Shown here: piece by piece, positions 12,354 to 18,990 of the stretch
How the letters are laid out: every line of letters starts with the position of its first letter
How positions within the stretch are numbered: position 1 is the first letter of the stretch
From: an uncultured Muribaculaceae bacterium
GTDB lineage: Bacteria; Bacteroidota; Bacteroidia; Bacteroidales; Muribaculaceae
Assembly: GCA_905207535.1 (NCBI GenBank)
Contig: CAJLLX010000019.1
Coordinates: forward strand, 1 to 20,869
Reading direction: 5' to 3'
Length of the DNA stretch: 20,869 nucleotides
Translations under genes and position numbers: made by a program
Notes under the pieces: model-generated
The model's database searches: none
The model's input: only the letters and a program-made list of their open reading frames with translations
What the model was told of the DNA's origin: nothing

Positions 12354-13997
12354 TTATTTGTTGAGCTTGCAGCCGTTGCAGGGGAGCTGCTTGAAGAAGT
12401 CATTGCCCTTGTTATCAACAAGAATGAAGGCCGGGAAGTTCTCCACCTCGATTTTCCAGATGGCTTCCATGCCCAGCTCGGGATACTCCAGAAGTTCTAC
12501 TTTCTTGATGGAGTCCTTGGCGAGGATGGCTGCGGGACCGCCGATGCTGCCGAGATAGAAGCCGCCGTTGGCCTTGCAGGCGTCGGTCACCTGCTGGCTG
12601 CGGTTGCCCTTGGCGATCATGATCATCGAACCGCCTGCCTTCTGGAACTGGTCTACGTAGGGGTCCATACGTCCGGCCGTGGTGGGGCCGAAGGAGCCCG
12701 AAGCCATCCCTGCGGGAGTCTTGGCGGGACCGGCATAGTAGATGGGGTGATCCTTGAGGTACTGGGGCATAGGCTCGCCGGCGTCGAGGCGCTCCTTAAT
12801 CTTGGCGTGAGCTATGTCGCGGCCCACGATGATGGTGCCGTTGAGACTCAGACGGGTGGCTACGGGGAATTTGTCGAGTTCGGCGAGCACCTCGTGCATG
12901 GGTCGGTTGAGGTCGATCTTCACAGCGTCGCCCTCGCCGGCATTGCGCAGCTCCTCGGGGATGAGTTCGCCGGGGTTGGCGTCGAGTTTCTCGAGCCAGA
13001 GGCCCTCGCGGTTGATTTTGGCCTTGATGTTGCGGTCGGCCGAGCAGCTCACACCCATGCCGATGGGGCAGGAGGCGCCGTGGCGCGGCAGACGGATCAC
13101 ACGGATGTCGTGGGCGAAGTATTTGCCGCCGAACTGTGCGCCGAGGCCGATCTCCTCGCTGGCCTTCTTGAGCTCATTCTCAAGCTCGATGTCGCGGAAG
13201 GCGTGGCCGTATTCGTTGCCCTTTGTGGGGAGGTTGTCGTAATATTTGATGGAGGCTTTCTTCACGGTCTCGAGATTTTTCTCGGCCGAGGTGCCACCGA
13301 TGACGAATGCGATATGGTAGGGAGGACAGGCGGCGGTGCCGAGAGTCTTCATCTTCTCCACCAGGAAGGGGACGAGGGTCTTGGGGTTGATGATGGCCTT
13401 GGTCTCCTGATAGAGATAGGTCTTGTTGGCCGAGCCGCCACCCTTGGCTACGAACACGAAGTGGTATTCGTCGCCCTCTACGGCGTGGATGTCGATCTGC
13501 GCGGGGAGGTTGCAGCCGGTGTTCACCTCGTCGTACATGTTGAGGGGAGCGTTCTGCGAGTAGCGGAGGTTGTCGGTGGTGTAGGTGTCATAGACGCCTT
13601 TGGAGATCTTCTCTTCGTCGTTGCAACCGGTGTAGACAAGCTGTCCCTTCTCGCCGTGTACGATGGCTGTGCCGGTGTCCTGGCACACGGGGAGCTGCCC
13701 TTTGGCCGATACTTCGGCGTTGCGCAGCATGGTGAGAGCTACATACTTGTCGTTGGCCGAGGCCTCGGGATCGGAGAGGATCTTGGCCACCATGAGATTG
13801 TGCTCGCGGCGGAGCATGAAAGCGTTGTCGTGTGTGGCCTGACGCGAGAGCACCGTGAGGGCTTCCGGGTCGACTACAAGAAACTCGTGTCCGCCCCAGT
13901 TTTCGGTCTTGACATAGTCCGATGTAAGGTGGTAATACTCAGTGGTATCCTTCCCGAGGGGGAACATCTCTTGGTAGTGAAAGGGTTTAGTTGCCAT
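12354..13997 (-). CDS. fum: Class I fumarate hydratase (iron-sulfur, FumA/FumB type)
   Basis: It interconverts fumarate and malate using an oxygen-sensitive 4Fe-4S cluster. In Bacteroidota this step lies on the reductive branch from oxaloacetate to succinate and propionate. The 547-residue protein is the fused form with alpha and beta domains in one chain, nearly the same length as E. coli FumA. The cluster cysteines are Cys105 (QLPVCQDTGTAI), Cys224 (TAACPPYHIAFVIGG) and Cys318 (PIGMGVSCSADRN), matching the E. coli numbering as I know it. The C-terminal beta domain shows GSFGPTTAGRMDPYVDQF and the MIAKGNRSQ motif. It ends in LPCNGCKLNK. A TATTTTTG promoter lies 43-50 bases upstream of the ATG. 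gpmI follows on the same strand. Confidence 0.97.
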   Translation of the reverse strand: MATKPFHYQEMFPLGKDTTEYYHLTSDYVKTENWGGHEFLVVDPEALTVLSRQATHDNAFMLRREHNLMVAKILSDPEASANDKYVALTMLRNAEVSAKGQLPVCQDTGTAIVHGEKGQLVYTGCNDEEKISKGVYDTYTTDNLRYSQNAPLNMYDEVNTGCNLPAQIDIHAVEGDEYHFVFVAKGGGSANKTYLYQETKAIINPKTLVPFLVEKMKTLGTAACPPYHIAFVIGGTSAEKNLETVKKASIKYYDNLPTKGNEYGHAFRDIELENELKKASEEIGLGAQFGGKYFAHDIRVIRLPRHGASCPIGMGVSCSADRNIKAKINREGLWLEKLDANPGELIPEELRNAGEGDAVKIDLNRPMHEVLAELDKFPVATRLSLNGTIIVGRDIAHAKIKERLDAGEPMPQYLKDHPIYYAGPAKTPAGMASGSFGPTTAGRMDPYVDQFQKAGGSMIMIAKGNRSQQVTDACKANGGFYLGSIGGPAAILAKDSIKKVELLEYPELGMEAIWKIEVENFPAFILVDNKGNDFFKQLPCNGCKLNK

Positions 13998-14020
13998 ATG
14001 TTTAAGTAAGATTGTATTTC

Positions 14021-14067
14021 AGGTTAAGCTTGCGCTCTGCAAAAATACGAAATTTTTCGCTTAACCT
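14021..14067. repeat. 9-bp inverted repeat bracketing the fumarase promoter
   Basis: AGGTTAAGC at 14021-14029 and its exact complement GCTTAACCT at 14059-14067 flank the -7 box and likely transcription start. A smaller repeat, CGAAA-N2-TTTCG, lies at 14048-14059. The arrangement suits a bipartite operator; an RNA hairpin is unlikely because the promoter lies between the arms. Confidence 0.5.
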
Positions 14068-14074
14068 TAGCAAA
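14040..14074 (-). promoter_or_regulatory. Promoter of the fumarase gene
   Basis: Read on the minus strand, TTTG (14074-14071) is followed after 23 bases by TATTTTTG (14047-14040), close to the Bacteroidota -33/-7 pattern though with a long spacer. Transcription would start near 14033, giving a leader of about 36 bases. AGGTTAAG (14067-14060) lies 12 bases before the -7 box. Confidence 0.6.
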
Positions 14075-14126
14075 ACAGGGGCGCAAATATCACTCCGCGC
14101 ACCGGGCTGACGTGTGCGGATGTCAT

Positions 14127-14168
14127 AAAAAATGCAAAGACGGCGAGGGCGCTGCCCGGTCAGACCGG
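14127..14168 (-). terminator. Weak candidate terminator after the ZIP gene
   Basis: Two short alternative hairpins follow the ZIP stop on the minus strand: CCGGT/ACCGG (14156-14160 and 14164-14168) and GGGC/GCCC (14147-14150 and 14154-14157). A run of six T on that strand (14132-14127) follows, but 14 bases away, which is far for a classical terminator. Confidence 0.3.
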
Positions 14169-14179
14169 CATCCGGATAT

Positions 14180-14959
14180 TCAGACAAGCATATGAATGTA
14201 GAGCATGCACATCACTCCGGCCACGAGGGCGTAGGTGGCCGACTTCTGGAAGCCGTGGCTGTGGGTCTCGGGTATCATCTCGTCGCTGATGACATAGAGC
14301 ATGGCTCCTCCGGCCAGGGCTGTCATGGCCGGGAGCAGGGCCGCGGAGATGTCGCCGATGAAATATCCGGCGAGCACTCCGGCTATCTCAAGCAGCGCCA
14401 CGGCTAAGCTTACGCCGATGACCCTGAGATAGCTCACGCCGATCATCAGCAGCGGAGTGACCACCACCATCCCCTCGGGGATGTTTTGCAGCGCTATGGT
14501 GATGGCCACGGTGTAGGCGTTGCCCGTATTCTCGCCGTCGAAGACGATGCCGGTGGCCAATCCTTCGGGAAATTTATGGATGGCTATGGCCATCACAAAA
14601 AGCAGTACACGGTTGATGCTGCGGTTGGCGGCGCTGTGGGGTTCTTCGGCATGGGGATTGCCGTCGAGGCCTGTGAGATGATGGAGATGCGGGGTGATAC
14701 GGTCGAGCAGAGCCACAAGAAGCACACCGAGCGCCACTCCGGTGACCGGTTGCCACCACCCATCGCGTCCGGCCATCTCCACCGCCGGCATGATGAGGCA
14801 TGCGAGCGAGGCGGTGAGCATCATCCCGGCGCAAAATCCGAGAAAAATGTCGTTCCAGCGGTGAGGAATCTTCCTCACCACCAGGCCGATGGTGGAGCCG
14901 AGGAGCGAAGCCAGGCCGAGCCCTCCGGCGCATATGAGCATCTGTTGAAATACCGTCAT
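14180..14959 (-). CDS. ZIP family metal transporter
   Basis: A cytoplasmic-membrane importer for divalent metals such as zinc, iron or manganese; the substrate cannot be read from sequence. The 259-residue length and eight hydrophobic segments fit the bacterial ZupT/GufA-like group. A His-rich cytoplasmic loop lies at about residues 90-108 (PHLHHLTGLDGNPHAEEPH). Helix IV carries IAIHKFPEGLATG (His128, Glu132) and helix V carries ALQNIPEGM (Gln158, Glu162), the primary metal site. Lys129 stands where most bacterial ZIPs have Asn (HNFPEG). The start overlaps the stop of the alkyltransferase gene upstream by four bases (ATGA), so the two are translationally coupled. Confidence 0.93.
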   Translation of the reverse strand: MTVFQQMLICAGGLGLASLLGSTIGLVVRKIPHRWNDIFLGFCAGMMLTASLACLIMPAVEMAGRDGWWQPVTGVALGVLLVALLDRITPHLHHLTGLDGNPHAEEPHSAANRSINRVLLFVMAIAIHKFPEGLATGIVFDGENTGNAYTVAITIALQNIPEGMVVVTPLLMIGVSYLRVIGVSLAVALLEIAGVLAGYFIGDISAALLPAMTALAGGAMLYVISDEMIPETHSHGFQKSATYALVAGVMCMLYIHMLV

Positions 14960-15501
14960 AGCGAATCAAAGATTGAAAGATGGTCAAGTGTGATCCCCTC
15001 TGTGGCCAAAAGCGCCCTCTTGGCCGCGAGGCCTCCGGCGTAGCCGGTGAGGGAGCCGTCGCTGCCTACCACGCGGTGGCAGGGCACGATGATGGAGATG
15101 GAATTGGAGCCGACGGCATTGGCCACGGCGCGGATGGCGCGGGGCTTGCCGATGAGCTGCGCCAGCGCTCCGTAGCTGAGAGCAGTGCCGTAGGGGATAG
15201 CGAGCAGCGCCTGCCACACCGACTTCTGAAAATCGGTGCCGGCTAAGAGGAGCGGCAGGTCGAACTCGCGGCGCTCGCCTGCGAAATATTCGCTCAGCTG
15301 CCGTGCTGCTTCATCAAGGAGATTGCTGTGTCCCTCGCGCATGTCGGCACAGAGAAGGCGGCAAAGGCGCCGGCCGATGACGCCCGGATGCAGCTCTTCG
15401 GCCCAGTTGGCCATGCAGATACGTCCGTCGATGTCGCCGAGTATAAGCTCGCCGGCGGGCGACGGGTAGTGGGAGGTGAGTATGATGTCTCTCGATTTCA
15501 T
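14956..15501 (-). CDS. ogt: Methylated-DNA--protein-cysteine methyltransferase
   Basis: This suicide DNA repair protein moves alkyl groups from O6-alkylguanine to its own cysteine. The 181-residue length is typical of Ogt-type proteins. The active cysteine is Cys141 in IIVPCHRVVGSDG, followed by GYAGGLAAKRALLATEG. The helix-turn-helix DNA-binding part is FQKSVWQALLAIPYGTALSYGALAQLIG (about residues 91-118), and Arg124 in RAIRAVANAV is the likely base-flipping arginine. No AraC/Ada domain is present. The final codons overlap the ATG of the ZIP transporter. A TAATTTTG box lies upstream at 15569-15576. The gene name ogt is used for the single-domain type. Confidence 0.95.
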   Translation of the reverse strand: MKSRDIILTSHYPSPAGELILGDIDGRICMANWAEELHPGVIGRRLCRLLCADMREGHSNLLDEAARQLSEYFAGERREFDLPLLLAGTDFQKSVWQALLAIPYGTALSYGALAQLIGKPRAIRAVANAVGSNSISIIVPCHRVVGSDGSLTGYAGGLAAKRALLATEGITLDHLSIFDSL

Positions 15502-15524
15502 AGGCGTGATGCGGGCTATCTCTC

Positions 15525-15547
15525 CTCGTCCGCCGGGGGGGGACGAG
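15525..15547 (-). other. Hairpin with a G8/C8 tract in the ogt leader
   Basis: CTCGTCC (15525-15531) pairs with GGACGAG (15541-15547). The loop and 3' arm contain eight consecutive G on the plus strand (15535-15542), that is eight C in the ogt transcript leader, about 25-45 bases before the start codon. Confidence 0.5.
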
Positions 15548-15568
15548 ATGAGGCACAGTCCGCATCTG

Positions 15569-15576
15569 CAAAATTA
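15569..15576 (-). promoter_or_regulatory. Candidate -7 element of the ogt-ZIP promoter
   Basis: Read on the minus strand this is TAATTTTG, a full match to TAnnTTTG. The -33 region is only T-rich (GGTTTT about 15-19 bases upstream). Transcription would start near 15562, giving a leader of about 60 bases that contains the C8 hairpin. Confidence 0.5.
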
Positions 15577-15598
15577 AGAAAAATCTGCGATAAAACCA

Positions 15599-16222
15599 TC
15601 AGCGCGTGGAAGGGGCGGCGGCTGCGGCGCGCGAGAAGACGAGGTCTTTGTGGCCGATCTCGCATTTCATGATATTGCCGTCGACATGGATGTCGTCGAT
15701 CTCACCGACGTTGGTGAGGATGGTCTGTGCGGCGCGGGTGATCTGCTGGCGAGCCAGCACAAGGGCAGCGGGGCGCAGCTTATCGACTGACGAGCCCGAT
15801 TCCTGAGTGACGATGTTGTAGTTGAGCTGCACGCCCTCGGGGTCGATATTTGTGGCGAGCGAGGTGGCGTCGAGGCTTATGAGCAGCTCGTCGTCATCTT
15901 TGGCCTGATAAACTCCGGTGACGGTGGCGCTGCCCGTGGCGGTGATGGTGAGAGGGGTCTGTATCGAGTCGTTGAAGGGCATGGTGTTCTCCACGGTGAT
16001 CAGTGCGCTGAGTGTCACGGTGCCTTCGGTGTCGGTAGATCCGGCGGTAAATTCCATCACACGCACGGCCGAGGCGGTGGCGGCGCCGGTGTCAAGCAGT
16101 CGCTCGGGGTTGCCGGTCCATTGTCCCTGAATCGATTCGGCGAGGCGTGCGCGGGAGTTGCAAGAGGTGAGTGCTGTCATTGCGGCAGCGGAGAGAATTA
16201 ATAGTGAGGCAATCTTTTTCAT
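15599..16222 (-). CDS. Predicted lipoprotein of unknown function
   Basis: A 207-residue protein with a clear lipoprotein signal: MKKIASLLILSAAAMTALTSC, with the lipobox LTSC and the lipidated Cys at residue 21. The mature part begins with a polar stretch and GQWTGNPERL, then Thr/Ser/Val-rich segments (VTLSALITVEN, PLTITATGSATVTGVYQ) likely to form beta strands. It ends in a helical segment (DKLRPAALVLARQQITRAAQTILTNVGEIDD) and an Ala-rich tail. The GQW opening followed by beta strands recalls small lipocalin-like lipoproteins common in Bacteroidales, but I do not recognise the family. It is located at the cell envelope. The gene is divergent from the symporter and lies 97 bases upstream of ogt, which appears to have its own promoter. 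Confidence 0.8.
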   Translation of the reverse strand: MKKIASLLILSAAAMTALTSCNSRARLAESIQGQWTGNPERLLDTGAATASAVRVMEFTAGSTDTEGTVTLSALITVENTMPFNDSIQTPLTITATGSATVTGVYQAKDDDELLISLDATSLATNIDPEGVQLNYNIVTQESGSSVDKLRPAALVLARQQITRAAQTILTNVGEIDDIHVDGNIMKCEIGHKDLVFSRAAAAAPSTR

Positions 16223-16240
16223 ATTATTTTAGTTGAGCTT

Positions 16241-16260
16241 TTAAAATGTTAACACTTTAA
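16241..16260. promoter_or_regulatory. 20-bp near-perfect palindrome in the divergent spacer
   Basis: TTAAAATGTTAACACTTTAA is palindromic except for one mismatched pair, with the perfect core TGTTAACA. It lies 18 bases before the lipoprotein ATG and about 55 bases before the symporter -33 element. The form suits a dimeric repressor or activator site. No regulator gene is nearby. Confidence 0.4.
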
Positions 16261-16314
16261 TAGGCAGGAGGTTCATTATTTTTGCTAAAAATGCTGGCAA
16301 ATGCGGGCAAACCG

Positions 16315-16346
16315 TTGGATGAACGGGGGAAAAAGCCTTATCTTTG
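16315..16346 (+). promoter_or_regulatory. Promoter of the symporter gene
   Basis: TTGG (16315-16318), 20 bases, then TATCTTTG (16339-16346) fits the Bacteroidota -33/-7 pattern. Transcription would start near 16353, giving a leader of about 70 bases. This excludes the in-frame ATG at 16282 and supports the start at 16426. Confidence 0.65.
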
Positions 16347-16425
16347 CAATCGGACAGGGAGGCAACGCCGTCGTGCCGTGCCCTCCACCGTTTTATCCCA
16401 CCTTAAACCTAAAAATTCGCTACAC

Positions 16426-17679
16426 ATGATCGAAGATAACGATAGCGGCGCCCGTTCCGGCGCCGAAGCTCCCCGCGCCGGCAAAAATTGGTGGCACCGC
16501 ATAGGGCTGCTCCCCAAGATACTCATCGCCATAATGCTCGGCATCGGCGTAGGGATGGTGTGCCCCATGTGTGGCGCCCGCGCCATGGCTACATTCAACT
16601 CGATTTTCAGCCAGTTTCTCGGTTTCTGTATCCCGCTGATCATCGTGGGCTTTGTGGCTCCGGCCATCGCCGATATCGGCGCCAAGGCGGGCAAGATGCT
16701 GGTGGTCACGGCGCTTTTGGCATATGTTTTCACTCTCGGAGCGGGCTTCCTGGCCTATTTCACCGGTGTGGCGTTCTTCCCCGACATGATTACCCCGGTG
16801 GACTATGTGGCCGAGACGACGTCGGCTCCGGCCATCGCGCCCTATTTCACCATAGAGATGCCGCCGCTGATGACGGTGATGACGGCGCTCATCGCCGCCT
16901 TCATCTTCGGCCTGGGGTGCGCCTTCACCGGCTCGGAAACATTCACCTCGCTGCTGCGCGAGACGCGGTCGATAGTGATGCTGGTGATCAACAAAGCCAT
17001 CATCCCCCTGCTCCCCCTCTATATCTTCGGCATATTCCTCAATATGACAGTAAGCGGCGAGGTGGCCACAATCATCGGCACCTTCATCCGCATCATCGCC
17101 GTGATCTTTGTGCTCCATATCCTGGTGCTTGTGCTGCAATATAGCATCGCCGCGCCTTTCTCGGGCGGCAGCCGCAATCCGTTTAAACTGCTCTGGAACA
17201 TGATGCCGGCCTATTTCACGGCTCTCGGCACCCAGTCGTCGGCCGCCACTATCCCCGTGACGCTGCGCCAGACCATCAACATGGGCGTGGACAAGGATGT
17301 GGCCGGTTTCACTGTGCCGCTCTGCGCCACGATACACATGAGCGGCAGCGCGCTCAAGCTCACGGCGTGCGCCTTAGCGCTGATGATGACCCACGGCATG
17401 CCTTACGACACGGGGATGTTCGCCGGATTCATCGCCATGCTGGGTATCACCATCATAGCGGCGCCTGGAGTGCCCGGAGGGGCCGTGATGGCCGCTTTGG
17501 GGCTGTTTACATCGATATTGGGGTTCAGCGAGGCCGACTGTGCGCTGATGATAGCGCTCTACATCGCCATGGACTCGTTCGGCACGGCCTGCAATGTCAC
17601 CGGCGACGGCGCCATCTCCATCATTATCGGGCGCATTTTCAGGAAAAAGCGCAGCGTGGAGGCTGCTCACACGGTATAG
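16426..17679 (+). CDS. Dicarboxylate/amino acid:cation symporter (DAACS family), atypical site
   Basis: A cytoplasmic-membrane secondary transporter of the GltPh/DctA/SstT superfamily. The 417-residue protein has about eight membrane helices plus re-entrant hairpins. The serine-rich HP1 tip is TQSSAATIP (residues 269-277). Helix 7 reads ATIHMSGSALKL (301-312) where the family has NMDG. HP2 is AAPGVPGGAVMA (345-356). Helix 8 reads AMDSFGTACNVTGDGA (381-396). Compared with GltPh, Asn390 and Asp394 (sodium site 1) and Asp383 are kept, while His304 and Ser306 replace the helix 7 Asn and Asp, and Gly386 replaces the substrate-carboxylate arginine. The substrate is therefore probably not a simple dicarboxylate. 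I start at 16426 because the ORF's earlier ATG precedes the promoter. The stop overlaps the M18 gene tail-to-tail by 13 bases. Confidence 0.88.
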   Translation: MIEDNDSGARSGAEAPRAGKNWWHRIGLLPKILIAIMLGIGVGMVCPMCGARAMATFNSIFSQFLGFCIPLIIVGFVAPAIADIGAKAGKMLVVTALLAYVFTLGAGFLAYFTGVAFFPDMITPVDYVAETTSAPAIAPYFTIEMPPLMTVMTALIAAFIFGLGCAFTGSETFTSLLRETRSIVMLVINKAIIPLLPLYIFGIFLNMTVSGEVATIIGTFIRIIAVIFVLHILVLVLQYSIAAPFSGGSRNPFKLLWNMMPAYFTALGTQSSAATIPVTLRQTINMGVDKDVAGFTVPLCATIHMSGSALKLTACALALMMTHGMPYDTGMFAGFIAMLGITIIAAPGVPGGAVMAALGLFTSILGFSEADCALMIALYIAMDSFGTACNVTGDGAISIIIGRIFRKKRSVEAAHTV

Positions 17680-18962
17680 AAGCGGGAGAAAGCCTCGATG
17701 GTGTAGAGATGGTCGGCCACTGCGGCTGTCTCGCGGCATGAGTGCATGGCCCACTGGGGCGCTCCCATGTCGACGCCGCGCAGGGGCAGCTGCGAGGTGA
17801 GGATGTTGCCCAGAGTGGAGCCTCCGGCCACATCGCTGTGATTTACAAACATCTGCACCGGCACTCCGGCCTGCTCGCAGAGCACGCGGAACACCGAGGC
17901 CGAGTCGGCGTCGGTCATATACTTGCAATTGGCGTTGATTTTGATCACCGGACCGCCTCCCGGCACGGGATGGTTGGTCGGGTCCTGCTTGCTCTCGTAG
18001 TTGGGGTGGATGGCGTGGCCGTTGTCGGCCGAGATCATGAACGAATTGGCCACGGCGCGGCACATCGCCTCGGTGTCGCCCCCGAGAGCCGCCGTGAGGC
18101 GCTCCAGGATGGTGCGCAGGATGGGCGAAGCCGCACCCTGCTTGGTGCCCGATCCGGTCTCCTCGTTGTCGAAGATGGCCATGACGCGGGTCATGGGCTG
18201 CGGCGTGGCTGCGGTGGCGGTGAGTGCCGTGAGGGCGGCGTGCACCATCTCCAGATCGTCGATGCGCCCCGAGGAGATGAACTCCTCGTTGGTGCCGAAG
18301 AGTGTGGCCGGGGTGGTGTCGTAGAGGGTGAGATCGTAGTCGAGGATACTGCCGGTGTCCACCCCGAGTTCGCGGGCTACAAGGTTGAGTATATAGTCTT
18401 TAGCCTCGGCCTTGTCGGCGAGGATGGTCATCACCGGGAGCATGTCGCGCTGCTTGGAGAGGGGATTGCCCTCGTTGACGGCGCGGTTGAAGTGGATGGC
18501 CAGATGCGGGATGGTCATCAGCGGCCGGCGGATGTGGAGCAGGCGTGTGACGGGGCTGAGGGCGCTGGAGCCGCGGAGCATCACGCGCCCCGAGAGCGAC
18601 AGCGGGCGGTCAAACCATGTGTAAAGTATCGGACCTCCGTAGACCTCGGTGTTGAGTTTCAGCACATTGCCCGAGCACACCATCTCGCAGTTGGGCTTGA
18701 TGCGGAATCCGGGGGAGTCGCTGTGGGCGCAGATGATCTTGAATCCGTCGGCGGCAGAGCCCGTTCCGGCGATGAAAGCGAAGATGGCCGAATGATTTTG
18801 CACCACGTAGTAGCGGGCGCCGGGAGTGATGTCCCAATGGCTGCCCATATGCAGCTCGGTGAAGCCTTCGGCTTCAAGGCGGGTGCGGATATTGTTGACT
18901 GCAAGGAAGTTGCAGGGCGAATTGTCGAGAAATTGCAGAAGGTCGGAGGTCTTTTCGTTCAT
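17667..18962 (-). CDS. M18 family aminopeptidase
   Basis: A cytosolic zinc aminopeptidase of the M18 (aspartyl aminopeptidase/PepC-like ApeB) family, likely a dodecamer, which removes N-terminal residues, often acidic ones, from peptides. The 431-residue length is normal. Metal and catalytic motifs are in order: IICAHSDSPGFRIKP (His80, Asp82), SGRIDDLEMVHA (Asp235/236), IFDNEETGSGTKQGA (Glu267/268), SADNGHAIHPNY (Asp313) and MGAPQWAMHSCRE (His407). The EE/Asp spacing is as in the family. The gene begins 28 bases after the OstA-like gene, so the two are probably cotranscribed. No terminator is seen at its end, where it overlaps the convergent symporter gene. Confidence 0.94.
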   Translation of the reverse strand: MNEKTSDLLQFLDNSPCNFLAVNNIRTRLEAEGFTELHMGSHWDITPGARYYVVQNHSAIFAFIAGTGSAADGFKIICAHSDSPGFRIKPNCEMVCSGNVLKLNTEVYGGPILYTWFDRPLSLSGRVMLRGSSALSPVTRLLHIRRPLMTIPHLAIHFNRAVNEGNPLSKQRDMLPVMTILADKAEAKDYILNLVARELGVDTGSILDYDLTLYDTTPATLFGTNEEFISSGRIDDLEMVHAALTALTATAATPQPMTRVMAIFDNEETGSGTKQGAASPILRTILERLTAALGGDTEAMCRAVANSFMISADNGHAIHPNYESKQDPTNHPVPGGGPVIKINANCKYMTDADSASVFRVLCEQAGVPVQMFVNHSDVAGGSTLGNILTSQLPLRGVDMGAPQWAMHSCRETAAVADHLYTIEAFSRFYTV

Positions 18963-18990
18963 GGCTTCGGGTATAAGGGGGAAATGTATA

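Noticed and set aside
12294..14009. 571-codon plus-strand frame opposite fumarase
   Set aside because: Fumarase cluster cysteines and motifs fix the minus strand as coding; the plus frame has no recognisable features.
14002..14187. 61-codon minus-strand frame between the ZIP gene and fumarase
   Set aside because: It runs through the fumarase promoter and its inverted repeat, has no domain, and overlaps the end of the ZIP gene.
16282..16425. 48-residue N-terminal extension of the symporter
   Set aside because: The best promoter (16315-16346) lies inside it, and the residues are basic and unlike the family N-terminus.
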